Made by a program: the position numbers and the translations under genes. A DNA stretch of 64,000 nt, taken from assembly GCF_026262505.1 (NCBI RefSeq), contig NC_067203.1, positions 19,015,411 through 19,079,410 of the forward strand. The letters are read 5' to 3'. Source of the stretch: Trichomonas vaginalis G3 (Eukaryota; Parabasalia; Trichomonadida; Trichomonadidae). Positions 1 to 10,930 of this stretch are shown here, in pieces. Under the pieces are notes generated by a model that had not been told where the DNA came from, ran no database searches, and saw nothing but the letters and a program-made list of their open reading frames with translations. The stretch's first letter is position 1. Each line of letters begins with the position of its first letter.

Positions 1-17
1 ATAAAAGCCGCATATAC

Positions 18-774
18 TCATCCAATAATGATTGTATCTGAAGTACTATCTTGACTTAAAAGTGTATTAAATTTTTCGTCTTCCAAGATATCTGACAATA
101 TATTGGGATATTGTCTTAAACAATTTGCAATTAGTTCACATGATGATGGTAATTTTTCTAAGACTGATACATCTAGTGAAAATACAATATTAAATATCTC
201 CAAAATTACATCGGAAGGATTTAGTTTGTATTCCATAAAGCTACTTAGCGCTTTCATGACACAATCTTCTTGATTTTCCTTTAAAAGTGCGAGAAGTTTC
301 TCGAAAATCGGATCCGCTCGCTCGCTATTATATTTTGATAGTCGGCCAATGCAGCAAACGACAGATAGGAATGAACGATTCTTTAATGCTTCAGAATCTT
401 CAAGATTATTGATAACAAAGTCAAATATTGGAACTTTGATATTATCATTATTACTACGAATAATTTCACATCCAACATCTCCTGAGACTTCGGATATTCT
501 TTGGTTTTGGTAAAACATAAAAATAAAGAGCCGATCAAATAATTTGGACGAAAGAAGTAGTTGTACGGTTTCTTCAGGTGGTTCCCAATCGAGATCAAAA
601 AAAAGAATAAATTTCAGTGAGTTCTTTGTAAATCGTTGAATAATTGAGTTTTGTGAAATCAGAGTTGAAAATATTATAAGAATCCATGGTTATTGAATCA
701 ATTATTACCTTTTTTGCTTCAGTCTTGTTCGTCGTCCAGCTTAAGAGATAATTAGAATTCAAAACTGATTCCAT
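18..774 (-). pseudogene. Helical-repeat host protein of unknown function, probably frameshifted
   Basis: The leftward reading starts at an ATG at 774 and runs about 59 codons before a frame change at a run of eight T/A (597-604). The second frame then continues with good coding character to a stop at 18-20, about 250 residues in all. The product is alpha-helical and Leu-rich with HEAT/armadillo-like spacing, but I do not recognise a family. A trichomonad-type initiator (TCACT on the minus strand, 802-806) lies 30 bases before the ATG, so this looks like a once-normal gene start. The homopolymer could be a true frameshift or a sequencing or assembly slip. The Polinton lies about 150 bases upstream and does not interrupt the reading frame. 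Confidence 0.5.
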
Positions 775-801
775 TAGCAAAATTTACCGATTTTCGAAAA
801 A

Positions 802-806
802 AGTGA
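802..806 (-). promoter_or_regulatory. Initiator (Inr) of the left-end gene
   Basis: TCACT on the minus strand matches the trichomonad Inr TCA+1 Y(T/A), 30 bases before the ATG at 774. It lies in one arm (787-806) of an imperfect 20-base inverted repeat whose other arm (829-848) presents the same TCACTTTTT on the plus strand. Confidence 0.45.
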
Positions 807-926
807 CACGGGCCAAGAGGAATTCTTATCACTTTTTCAGAAAATCGGAATTCTTATTAGCTCCATCTACACAGCAATACCCCAAATGTAATCATAATAC
901 ATTTTAAAAGAAAGACACCTTGGATA

Positions 927-932
927 ATTGTA
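927..932 (+). repeat. Target-site duplication, left copy (ATTGTA)
   Basis: ATTGTA directly precedes the element's AGTAGTAGG end and recurs at 17327-17332 directly after the mirrored end. Six-base duplications are the hallmark of Polinton/Maverick integration. Confidence 0.9.
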
Positions 933-1339
933 AGTAGTAGGATATGAAGGGTTGTGTGACTTTTTTTGTTACATCTATATATAGACGATGCATTAAAATA
1001 TATTTATTTATAAATCATTAAAAAATTAACATTAATTTTAAAATAATTTATTTTTTTATCTTTTATAAAAGAAGCTATATATAGATGATGTCAGATATTC
1101 CGCGATTAATTAAACATCATTTAAATCCTGAATGGGTTAAACTTCAATTTAAAAATGAAGATTGTGAATTATTAAATGAATATGAAAGCCAAAATAAGCT
1201 AATGAGGTATAAATATAATGATAAAGAATATTTAATTTCATGGAATCAATGGAGTCATAATCAAAGACCTCATAAACGAGAAGAAGAAATTGAAAATAAT
1301 GAAATGGAAATCATTGATGACATTAAAGAGGATGGAATT
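933..1339 (+). repeat. Polinton terminal inverted repeat, left
   Basis: It mirrors 16920-17326 with no net insertion or deletion: coordinates sum to 18259 at both ends. The match stops at 1340. The inner 255 bases encode the first 85 residues of a protein that is identical in both repeats. Confidence 0.92.
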
Positions 1340-2856
1340 ACTGGTGGTCTATCAAATGTTCAACATCGTGTTAATCTTAAAGGAATCACGCACATTAATA
1401 AACTTTCATATAATCCAGAAACTAAAACTGTATCAAATGAGGACACCACCAACATTATGACTCATTTCGTTGGAGTTGACTTTAATTCATTATATCCTTC
1501 ATCATTTTCATCTAATCCTCATGATTTCATTCAATATACTGACCATAAAATGTATATGCCGGGAAGATTGAATGGTGTTATCATTTGTGATACAGCAACA
1601 AAGAAAGCAAAAGCACTGGGAATAATTAAGAAGAAAAATACTTTATTCGTGGCTGAAGTAAAGGGTCACATTGATGAAAAATACATTAATGATTACATAA
1701 ACTTTTTACCGATAATAAGAAACTTAGATATTATCACAGATGAAAAAACAATTGGCAGTTTTATGTATAATTACATGAAATCAAACAATCTACCAGTTGA
1801 CCAGAAACAGAGAAAATTAACTCAGTTAGCATCAACACACAACCAATATCAACCATTTTCTTCTTATTATCTTTGGTATCTAATAGACAAATTTCATTTT
1901 ATCATCGATGACATTCAATCAATTTTAACATTTACTAAAAACACTTGTTTTAATGAATTTGCGAACGAATTTATGAATGAAAGACAAAAGGCTGAATTAG
2001 AGGAAATAAAGGAAAAAGTTTATTTTGCAAGATTTCACTTAATGGATCATATGGTTACGATGCAATGAATACACAAAATTACGCAAAGACTAAAATAATG
2101 AATGCACAGAAGGCACGCGTTGCATGTATGTCAAATAAGTTTAAAAACATAAGAGAAATAGGTGAAGATACGTATCAAGTGATGCTTAAAGATAGATTTT
2201 ATAGATGTGATACATGTTTACAAGAGGCATTCTTCACTTTAGATAATGCTAAATACTGGTATTTGGTTTTCATTTATGATTTTATGTATAAATGCTTGAA
2301 TGTTAATCGTTTTCATTTCATTGAAGGTGATACTGATTCATCTTATTGGGCAATCGCTGGCGACCCAAATCTTCCTAACACTCAAGCATTTCAAGCAATT
2401 GTTACTGATAAACAATTTTATGATAAAAACATTTTCAAATTCGCACCATTTGATTTCTTCTGTTTTGATGAGAAATTTAAACCTAAATTAAAGAATAAAG
2501 GTGAAGAAAAAGCACATGAGAAGAAATTATTGGGTTTAGCAATTGAGAAACAAGGTGATAACATGGTTGCTTTATGCCCTAAGTGTTATACTTCATTCAA
2601 CGGTTCAATTGATGGAAGTGATTTTAAAAAGATTGCACAAAAAATGAAAGGTGTTAGTTTACGACAAAATAAACAATTAACACCTAAAAATTATTTGGAT
2701 ATAATAAATGATAAAGTGATATTTGATGGTCAGAATATTAATTTACAACTTAAAAATGGGTCAATGACTCGCTTAACAATCGGTAAGACTGCATTAACAG
2801 GAGCACACACTAAGGCTGTATGTTGTGAAAATGGATGTTGTATGCCATTTATTTAA
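1085..2856 (+). pseudogene. Polinton family-B DNA polymerase remnant (broken)
   Basis: This is the replicative polymerase of the element, of the protein-primed family B type. The palm motif DFNSLYPS (region II/motif A) lies near 1480-1500 and the GDTDSSYW motif (region I/motif C) near 2330. Cys pairs (CDTC, CPKC) are also visible. The first 85 residues of the reading come from the terminal repeat and do not look like polymerase. The gene is broken, with a small number of breaks. It is followed closely by the integrase on the same strand. The identification rests on the two catalytic motifs and the context. Confidence 0.85.
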
Positions 2857-2958
2857 TAAAATACCACAGAAGAGACAAAAGGAACCGTTAATGATGGTTT
2901 TGATACTATGATTCAAAGAGGTGGGCACCCTTAAAACATTTATTTTATTTTTATATAA

Positions 2959-4479
2959 ATGGATAACACAGATTTAAAAAATTTAATTGCTGATTTAGTA
3001 CTTAATCAAAAATTTCTTAGTTATTATGAATTAAAATCATATCTCCAAAAATATAATAATAATATAACGGGTGATGATATGGAATATTATTATCCATATT
3101 ATAAAAATGAAATTTTGAAATATCATAATAAAATAATTTCTGAAATTAAAGACAAAATTAAAAATAATGAATATTCAAAGGGAAAAACTAAATCACAGCT
3201 TAAACAGTTGAAAGATTTCAAAAATAAAGTATTAACAGAAGAAGATATTGATGAATTATATAATTTATATAATCCTGAGCCGCAAAAGCAAAAGGAGCAA
3301 AAACAAAAGGTGCAAAACGCCCAGGTCCTTCAGACCATAAATGAAGCACAAGCTTTAATTTATGATTCATTAGTTAAACCATATTCAGCCCGACTTTTAA
3401 ATGAAGATCAACTTTTGGAATTCATCCTTCAACATAAACTCGAAGCGGGAAAGTATATCAAACCTTTATATACAGCATATTTAAAACAAATGAATAGAAT
3501 ACATCCAGAATTAATGAAGGAAGGAATGAAATCCAAAATCAAAGCAGATAAAATTAAACCACTTGCAACACCAAAACCTCTAACGACAGTACCTCCTCCT
3601 CCTTCAGTTAATCCTTCATCATTCACTTTATTATATCCATTTCAAACATTAAAGAAGCAAAAAGATTTTAAAAAGGATTTCAAGATATTAAATAAACCAA
3701 TTGACCCAAAAATTCAACCGTTAAAGGAAAAATTTAGTCGACCTTCATTTGCTCCATATCCATATTCATACGAAATCGATCATCTGGAATATTCAAAAGG
3801 AAACGTTACTTATTTATTTGCCATTAATATTAACACTAGATATTTATATTGCATTCCAGTGAAAGGGAAAACAGAACAGGAAACAAGAAGAGCTATTCAA
3901 TACTTACTAGATCATGAAAGAGTAGATAATATCAGGGGTGATGGTGATAAAGGATTTCAGGCAACTATGATTCATTATTTCCCACAAATTAATTTTTTCT
4001 TTTCATCCTCTCCATATACGTTTCATAATAAAATAGTTGATGCAGTAATGAGAACTCTTAGAGATGCGTTAGGGGTTAACGGTCAGATATACTGGGATGG
4101 AAATCATGACTCCATCATACAACAGTTAGTATATTATTATAATAATACATGGCATAGAACAATAAACATGAAACCGGTGGAAATGAAAAATGATATTTCA
4201 AAAGAATGGGAATATATTAGAAAGCAAATGGAAAGGTTGAATGATGTTAAACGTGAACAAATTAATTCGGGGCTCATGAATTTTAAACAAGGGGATAAAG
4301 TTTTGATTCATCTCGATTATGGAAAAACTGATAAATCAATGACAAAAAGAAGACGAAGATTTGACACAATAGCTGAATTTGTTAGATATATTAACGGCAA
4401 TGCATTAGTTGAGGTTAACAATAAATTAATAAAAATTCCGATTTATTTTATTACTCCATTATATTTAAATAATATTTAA
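2959..4479 (+). CDS. Polinton integrase, retroviral-type DDE family
   Basis: This 506-residue protein would insert the element and create the 6-base target duplication. The N-terminal ~200 residues are Lys-rich and helical, with a Pro-rich linker at about 205-220. The RNase-H-fold core follows (about 265-410), with the first Asp in YEIDHLEY and the second in RGDGDKGF. A small basic SH3-like C-terminal part (about 440-500) resembles the DNA-binding end of retroviral integrases. The reading looks whole. It lies between the polymerase remnant and a small ORF on the same strand. Confidence 0.85.
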   Translation: MDNTDLKNLIADLVLNQKFLSYYELKSYLQKYNNNITGDDMEYYYPYYKNEILKYHNKIISEIKDKIKNNEYSKGKTKSQLKQLKDFKNKVLTEEDIDELYNLYNPEPQKQKEQKQKVQNAQVLQTINEAQALIYDSLVKPYSARLLNEDQLLEFILQHKLEAGKYIKPLYTAYLKQMNRIHPELMKEGMKSKIKADKIKPLATPKPLTTVPPPPSVNPSSFTLLYPFQTLKKQKDFKKDFKILNKPIDPKIQPLKEKFSRPSFAPYPYSYEIDHLEYSKGNVTYLFAININTRYLYCIPVKGKTEQETRRAIQYLLDHERVDNIRGDGDKGFQATMIHYFPQINFFFSSSPYTFHNKIVDAVMRTLRDALGVNGQIYWDGNHDSIIQQLVYYYNNTWHRTINMKPVEMKNDISKEWEYIRKQMERLNDVKREQINSGLMNFKQGDKVLIHLDYGKTDKSMTKRRRRFDTIAEFVRYINGNALVEVNNKLIKIPIYFITPLYLNNI

Positions 4480-4498
4480 TTTTTTTATTTCGTAAGAA

Positions 4499-4795
4499 AT
4501 GAGTGACAACAAAGCAGTCAAGAGTCCAGACAATGAATATAAAAAGAAACTAAACAGAATTAAATCAAAAATATGCTATTACAAAAAGAAGTCGCAATGC
4601 GGTGGGGTTGAAAACAATAAAACTAATGGAACTGAAAACGATAAAGAGAGGAAAGAAATAATCGAAAAATTAGAAACTTACCGTTCAATCCTTAAACTGA
4701 GTGAAGCAAAAATAAAAGAATTTAATAGAATAAATAAATTGATTGGAAGAGATGAATTTAATAAAGATGAATTTTTAAACTCAATCCAAATTTAA
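4499..4795 (+). CDS. Small basic Polinton protein, unknown
   Basis: This 98-residue ORF begins 20 bases after the integrase stop and is probably co-transcribed with it. It is Lys- and Asn-rich, with a basic YYKKK stretch and a predicted helical second half (ERKEIIEKLETYRSIL). I do not recognise a family. A small nucleic-acid-binding or accessory protein is possible, but this is a guess from composition. Confidence 0.5.
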   Translation: MSDNKAVKSPDNEYKKKLNRIKSKICYYKKKSQCGGVENNKTNGTENDKERKEIIEKLETYRSILKLSEAKIKEFNRINKLIGRDEFNKDEFLNSIQI

Positions 4796-4853
4796 TTTTT
4801 ATTCCTCTTCGACAACATCTCTCTTTCCATCATTACTGCATAACCACATTTTC

Positions 4854-4955
4854 TCATTTTAGTGGTTTGTTATTTTTAACATGTTCTTGCATCATTTTTA
4901 TCATTTCCTCCCTTGTTATGATTCGTGGTAAATTTTGAGCTTGTGGGGTATCCAT
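4854..4955 (-). CDS. Possible 33-residue Polinton peptide
   Basis: An ATG at 4955 opens a short frame ending with TGA at 4854. It reads MDTPQAQNLPRIITREEM and continues with a Met/Lys-rich helix. It faces the tandem repeat block. Coding status is uncertain because of its length. Confidence 0.25.
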   Translation of the reverse strand: MDTPQAQNLPRIITREEMIKMMQEHVKNNKPLK

Positions 4956-4998
4956 TTATGATAAAAATAAAAATTTAAATTATGCCGTTCTAAAGTTT

Positions 4999-5475
4999 GT
5001 GACAACATGACATTTTGACAACATCATGGGTTATTCAATAATTAATTATTTTTGAAGAACTGAAGGGTCACCAGGTCACCAGGTCACCAGGTCATTTAAC
5101 TTCTCTGAAAAAATGTGACAACATGACATTTTGACAACATCATGGGTTATTCAATAATTAATTATTTTTGAAGAACTGAAGGGGTCACCAGGTCACCAGG
5201 TCATTTAACTTCTCTGAAAAAATGTGACAACATGACATTTTGACAACATCATGGGTTATTCAATAATTAATTATTTTTGAAGAACTGAAGGGGTCACCAG
5301 GTCACCAGGTCATTTAACTTCTCTGAAAAAATGTGACAACATGACATTTTGACAACATCATGGGTTATTCAATAATTAATTATTTTTGAAGAACTGAAGG
5401 GGTCACCAGGTCACCAGGTCACCAGGTCATTTAACTTCTCTGAAAAAATGTGACAACATGACATTTTGACAACAT
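4999..5475 (+). repeat. Tandem repeat array inside the Polinton, units of 109-117 bases
   Basis: Units begin at TGTGACAACATGAC (4999, 5114, 5223, 5332 and a partial fifth at 5449). Length varies because an inner 8-base motif, GGTCACCA, occurs two or three times per unit. Two units in reverse orientation lie at about 7914-8146, so the arrays form an inverted pair around the primase-helicase remnant. Confidence 0.9.
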
Positions 5476-5511
5476 CACAGGAGGAAGGCAAAAATAAATT
5501 CCAGTCATACT

Positions 5512-7833
5512 TTATAAAGCTTCATTCACAGGTATTTCATCGTCAGTAAATGATTCCTCATTATCGTTTGGTTCAATTTGTTTATATAATCCTTTCATTT
5601 CTTCTTTCAAAACATAATACCATGTTTGTTTACCATCTATTTTTCTTTGTTTCCTTCACATTTATCCTTAATGCTCATTTGAAAGTTTTTGTCTTTCATG
5701 TCTGATGGTTTGCAGAATAGAGCATTTTTACACGTCATACCTGCACATAATTCATCATAATGTGTATTTATCCATTCATCTAAAGGATTTGTTGATAATT
5801 CAATTAAATCTTGTTTGGCTTCAGTCATCGGTATGATTCGTACAACATTAAATGATGAAAGGTCATATTGCATAAAATACGTCAGTAAATTATCATAAAA
5901 TTCCTTAGTGCATGAATCCATTAAATTCTTGAAGTAATCAAATTGACCCTTGAATTTACCATTAACCCTTAAAACTACGTATCTTCTGTCTCCAACTTCA
6001 ATTTTTGACAGGGTAGACGTTGTTAGTTACGAAAATGAAGTTTGCAACGTTCTGTGCTGTTCTTCTGGGTTGATTCTTTTCATTAATTCTAATCTCATTA
6101 TCCGTAATAATTGATTTCAAAGCGTTGAAGTTTGCGAGTCTGTCTTCACCTACATTCTTGAGTTCATTAAGTACAAGAAACATTTTATTTTCAAACTACT
6201 GAGTTGAAATTACCCGTTAGCTCACTTATTTCAGTAATGTTTTTACATGAATAACCAGCGAGAAGTTCAGAAATAAATATCTGTAAAATCTGTTTTTACC
6301 TGTTCCCTGAAGTCCTTTCAAAATAATTGCTGTTTCATTCTTGATTCCAGGATGTTGAATCATTGATGCAATCCAGAGAAGGTATTTATACACTTCATCG
6401 TTATTATCACAAATGGCTTCTTTAATGAAATTCATAAACATCTCAATTTTTGTTAGTAATCAGGCTTTTCAAGAATGTTGTATTTATAACCCTGAAACGT
6501 TTGAGAAAACATCTGGAGAATCAGATTTAAAGCAAACACCCTTAACGGTTAATGAAGACAATTGATTTAGTAGTACATCCCATGCTGTTATGGTTTTACC
6601 TTCTTCTTTAAATAATTTAATCATTTTGAGTGACTCTTTCATGTTTGACTGAAGAACAAAATGATATTTGATTCATTTTGTCGTGTATGTTGTAATCTTT
6701 CTGAATGAAATATTTGTTTCCACAATCTACAAAACGAATTACACGTGATAAATCCTCAATTACTTCAGAACTGTTTTTATACTGATGATTTTCAGCCTTG
6801 CGTCTAATATCTGTTATCAAAAAACGAGTCATCAAGTTTGATATCAAATGTTATTTTTGGCTTACGTAATAAAGGTAAAAACATATTCATCATAATATTC
6901 CTTTTGATAAAGTTTTAGAATCTTCACCAAAACAAATGGAGAAGTCATTAAATGTGCATATCTACTACGTGCTTTTTCAAAATTACTTTTGCATTTTCTG
7001 TTAAACTGCAGAAGTTATAAACGTTATCGTATGCTTCATTAATTAAATGATCTGGTAAACGAATTAATTGCTTGAAACAGTGTGAATAATGTTATTTCTT
7101 TTCTAAATTCATGTTTCCACCATCATTATGTACTTCAAAATCACAGATGCCATCAACTATGCTCTGGGCAAGTTTATCGTCAATGTTTACATCTTTGTTT
7201 TCATTCATGATATTCTTTATTTCTTCGTTCTTCTGTTCAACTCTTACCTTATATATTCAAATCATTTAATATATCGTTTACTGTTCTGGTTAATGTTGAA
7301 TCATAAACTTCCACGAATGAATGAGTATGTATTGATTGGTTCTGATGCATTCTTGCGAACTCTTGAATCAGCCATAACTACTAATGAACGCTTTGAATCA
7401 TCAATAGAAGTCATTATGTCAATATCATAATCATTGCAGGAATAACATTTAATCATTCTGTTTGAAAACTGCATAGAAGAAATTAGTGTTGCAATAAATG
7501 TGAAGACCTCCTGAAGCGGTTTTAACGATAACATCTTTATCCGAAAGTTTTGATAAAATGTCTTTTCTAACTGTTTCTTTAAGTTCATCATTGTACGATT
7601 TATTGATATCAACATCTATAATCGTTAAATTTGAAATTTATTTACTAATAAAGCTGTACCAGTTTTCTTCCTCTTCCTCCTCATGTTTGAGGTAGTTATG
7701 TAAATCAATCTTGTTTTCACCAATTCTTTCGTTGAGGGTTTTAGTTTCTGCCACAACTAATTCCTCAGCTAATGAATCAATAACTTGTTCATCAGAATGA
7801 TAAAGTTGCTGTTGTGTTGTTTGTTGCTGTCAT
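5512..7833 (-). pseudogene. Primase-helicase (superfamily 3/D5-like) remnant, broken
   Basis: Leftward coding fragments between the inverted repeat arrays include a P-loop of SF3/D5 type (LKGLQGTGK, near 6310). Upstream lies material of primase type (DIDIMTSIDDSKRS, near 7400). The family is the replicative primase-helicase known from virophages, Polinton-like viruses and large DNA viruses. It is broken, with several breaks. The assignment rests on the P-loop with its surroundings and on Asp-rich primase-like sequence; the primase part is less certain than the helicase part. Confidence 0.6.
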
Positions 7834-7902
7834 TTATATAGGAAAAAAAATAAAAATAATTTTAAAACTAACTTTTATTTTTGGACTACATCAAATTTTC
7901 GT

Positions 7903-8146
7903 AAATGTTGTCTAAATGTCATGTTGTCACATTTTTTCAGAGAAGTTAAATGACCTGGTGACCTGGTGACCTGGTGACCCCTTCAGTTCTTCAAAAATAA
8001 GTCATAACTGCCTTCCTCCTGTGATGTTGTCTAAATGTCATGTTGTCACATTTTTTCAGAGAAGTTAAATGACCTGGTGACCTGGTGACCTGGTGACCCC
8101 TTCAGTTCTTCAAAAATAATTAATTATTGAATAACCTAAAACATTT
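7903..8146 (-). repeat. Inverted copies of the Polinton tandem repeat
   Basis: Two units of the 4999-5475 array in reverse orientation, again carrying the GGTGACCT(=AGGTCACC) iterations and the TGTTGTCACATT end. The GCCTTCCTCCTGTG junction near 8010 also mirrors the junction at about 5475-5490, so the two blocks bracket the helicase region. Confidence 0.85.
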
Positions 8147-8288
8147 ACTCACAATATTTTTGTACAAAACGACCCCAAGCTTTTAACTTCTTTTCTGCAG
8201 TTCATCCATTACTTCATTACCTAATTAATTACAAACATAAAATATATTTAGTTCATTCGGTAAGCCCAGACCTTTGGGTCAAGCACAT

Positions 8289-10049
8289 TCATTGAACTCT
8301 ATACCATGCGAATACAGTCATAAATGGTGGCATGTATTCTTTACTTTGTCCCGTTGTTTGTGTATATCCTGAAACGTGATGTGTATGGTTTCCTTCTCCC
8401 TGAGTGTCACTCCAGTAACAATTTATAGCAAACTTAACGTCGTCTTTAACATCATATCCTTTACCTTTTGTCATTCCTGACCAATCCCAATATCTATGCT
8501 TATGCCAACCCGCTTGAGATGTGCTTAAATCTATGTAGTGACTGTGTGCAGGTAAATTTTCACCTGTAATCGTTTTACTTCCACCCATTTCCTTTGAAGA
8601 GTTTGCACAATACAAAAACCTGTCGACTATTTGTTCCCATGCACCAACACCAAACATTACTTGAGGACCTCTTGCATCCATAGATGTATAAATAGAACCT
8701 ACTGGGTTCATTAAATCAAACATATGAGATAATATAGGATTGTCTCTTTTGAACTTAAAATATAGTGAAACTATTTCGGGTTTCTTCTGGTTTGTGTCGG
8801 AATATTTTTTATAATATAATCTTATGTTTTCAGGGTAGGTAAAATCTTGACTATAATATTTATTTTTGTCATCTATATAATAATATACTATTCTCGTTTT
8901 TTCTATTGCATTATATCTTTTATATCTATAATAATCTAAATATAATGTTAACTTTTGTTCATCTACATGTGGTGTTCTGACATCATCTCCATAGTCATAA
9001 TAATATGGTGCTGGAGCTAGGTTAGACAATGTCATATCTGTCATTTCATAAACTCTTAAATATTTCTTTTGTTCGTCTCCATATAAGTTTAAGTAACAGT
9101 TGTTGTCTAATGGAACTTTAACTTGTGTACCATCATTCTTTATATAGCTTACATACATTTCATTGTTATTTTTCGGAATGAGTTTACACCGTATACCATT
9201 TTTTAAGGAGTGTACCAATTGCCATCTAAAATATTTATTTTCTTCATAGACAGAAAAGTCACCAACAATAGTTTCAATATTTTCAGTTGTTCCTATCAAA
9301 CTTTGGTATATTTCATTCACATAAGTTTTATCTGCCTTCTTATTTAACCCACTATCAACATATTCCTTATCTGCCTTCTTATTTAACTCACTATCAACAT
9401 ATTCCTTATCTGCCTTCTTATTTAACCCACTATCAACATATTCCTTATCTGCCTTCTTATTTAACTCACTATCAACATATTCCTTATCTGCTTTCTTATT
9501 TAACTCATCGTTAACATATTCCTTATCCGCTTTAAGGTCTAAACATCCTGAAACCCATCCTGTATCGGCTTTAGTTTTTAAAATCTTTGATGTCCATTTA
9601 TGATACCATTCAACCCTTTCTTTAATTTTTTCATATATTTCATTATCTTTTTCATCCACATATTCCTTATCTGCTTTCTTCATTATGTCGTTTAGGAAAC
9701 CTTCTATGAATTCCTCATTTAAATTAAATCTTCCAATCTTCAAAACTTTAGGAAATGCATTTAATGCGTAATATCTTTGTTCTTCTGGTGGAATTGATGT
9801 TATATCATCCGTTATTCCTTTAATTTTTGAATTCATAAATAAAATTTCTTTTATATTTGATATCACTGCACCACCTTTGCAAACGAATTCGAAATGGTCA
9901 TTTTTCAATACTATCTCCAAATCTCCATATTTCAACCTTTGCGTTTGTTCTGCCGTCTTTGAATTATATGCATATATGGAGTATGTAATGGTCTGAGGGA
10001 CCTGGGTGCTTTGTGCCTTAAGTTGTTGTGGTTGCTGTTGTTTAATCAT
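8289..10049 (-). CDS. Tail-fibre-like protein with phage-type collar domain
   Basis: This is a 586-residue reading that looks whole. At about 165-245 there are five or six copies of a 13-residue repeat (NKKADKEYVDSEL), like the heptad or hendecad shafts of trimeric phage fibres. The C-terminal ~130 residues have the tail-collar pattern: NPVGSIYTS, FGVGAWEQI, DRFLY, GENLPAHSH, GEGNHTHHV and finally MPPFMTVFAWYRVQ. In phages this domain forms the receptor-binding tip or baseplate short fibre. In this element it would be a surface spike or attachment protein. It is the first gene of the leftward structural block. The repeat explains the Tyr/Pro/His-rich reading seen on the opposite strand. Confidence 0.75.
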   Translation of the reverse strand: MIKQQQPQQLKAQSTQVPQTITYSIYAYNSKTAEQTQRLKYGDLEIVLKNDHFEFVCKGGAVISNIKEILFMNSKIKGITDDITSIPPEEQRYYALNAFPKVLKIGRFNLNEEFIEGFLNDIMKKADKEYVDEKDNEIYEKIKERVEWYHKWTSKILKTKADTGWVSGCLDLKADKEYVNDELNKKADKEYVDSELNKKADKEYVDSGLNKKADKEYVDSELNKKADKEYVDSGLNKKADKTYVNEIYQSLIGTTENIETIVGDFSVYEENKYFRWQLVHSLKNGIRCKLIPKNNNEMYVSYIKNDGTQVKVPLDNNCYLNLYGDEQKKYLRVYEMTDMTLSNLAPAPYYYDYGDDVRTPHVDEQKLTLYLDYYRYKRYNAIEKTRIVYYYIDDKNKYYSQDFTYPENIRLYYKKYSDTNQKKPEIVSLYFKFKRDNPILSHMFDLMNPVGSIYTSMDARGPQVMFGVGAWEQIVDRFLYCANSSKEMGGSKTITGENLPAHSHYIDLSTSQAGWHKHRYWDWSGMTKGKGYDVKDDVKFAINCYWSDTQGEGNHTHHVSGYTQTTGQSKEYMPPFMTVFAWYRVQ

Positions 10050-10073
10050 TTATTATGATTTAAAAATAAATAT

Positions 10074-10784
10074 TTAATCCGTTATCTCATCAGCTATTTT
10101 TTCTATTTGAAATTGCCATAATATTTCATTCATAAATTCTAAATCACAATCAAATAGGTCACTTATTCTAAATTTAATATTTGATAAATCTTTTGAATGA
10201 AGAATAAATGAATTCCCGGATAATTGAAACGGATATGATAAAGAAAATGTGTTTAAGTTGATGGATAAAATGTTTTGTATTGATGGGTAAGAGTTAGGGT
10301 CTAATGTTTGATGTGAAAATCTCATTGGGGTATTAACTTTATCACATTTGATTAAAATGAAATTGGAACCAGTGTCAGAATACAAAACATCCCCAACATC
10401 TTTTTCAAAATTTAATATCCCCAACAATGAACGAAGATGAGGAGTACAAAATTTAATTTTCAGCGGAAATTTAATAAGGTTATTTATTTCATCAAGTTCA
10501 AAAAGTTTATCGGGTTTTGATTTAAAATTTTCTTCATACCATACGATAAATGATTCATTTAAATAACTTAAAATCATGTTAATATCCCATTTCGCTATCA
10601 CATGATTTATATACATATCATACGTTTTTTCAAGGTCATCTTTAATAAATGATATATAATCTGAAGGGTCTAAAAGAATGGGATTAAATTTACCACTCAC
10701 AGAAACGAGAGTAACATTATAAATTCCGCTAACTGTTAAATTTAATTCACAGTTATTATTCGAAATAATATTGATAATTGACAT
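10074..10784 (-). CDS. Polinton protein of unknown function, 236 aa
   Basis: It starts 25 bases upstream of the fibre gene, on the same strand. The sequence is rich in Leu, Asn and Ser with alternating hydrophobic residues suggesting beta structure (VSGIYNVTLVSVSG, YPFQLSGNSFILHSK). It could be a minor capsid or fibre-associated protein because of position. I do not recognise a family. Confidence 0.5.
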   Translation of the reverse strand: MSIINIISNNNCELNLTVSGIYNVTLVSVSGKFNPILLDPSDYISFIKDDLEKTYDMYINHVIAKWDINMILSYLNESFIVWYEENFKSKPDKLFELDEINNLIKFPLKIKFCTPHLRSLLGILNFEKDVGDVLYSDTGSNFILIKCDKVNTPMRFSHQTLDPNSYPSIQNILSINLNTFSLSYPFQLSGNSFILHSKDLSNIKFRISDLFDCDLEFMNEILWQFQIEKIADEITD

Positions 10785-10930
10785 TTTTATTACGATTAAA
10801 AATATGGTAAAGCGTTATTTTCCAGTGATAAATAAAAACTAGAATAAGATTACCTCAAGAATTCATAAATTCAACGAATAAGAAATTCATTCATGTTATA
10901 AATTTTAGTGTTTTCAGAAAATATGAGTCA

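Noticed and set aside
9287-9514. Plus-strand repeat protein (LPSYLTHYQHIPY repeats)
   Set aside because: It is the antisense shadow of the 13-residue shaft repeat in the fibre gene.
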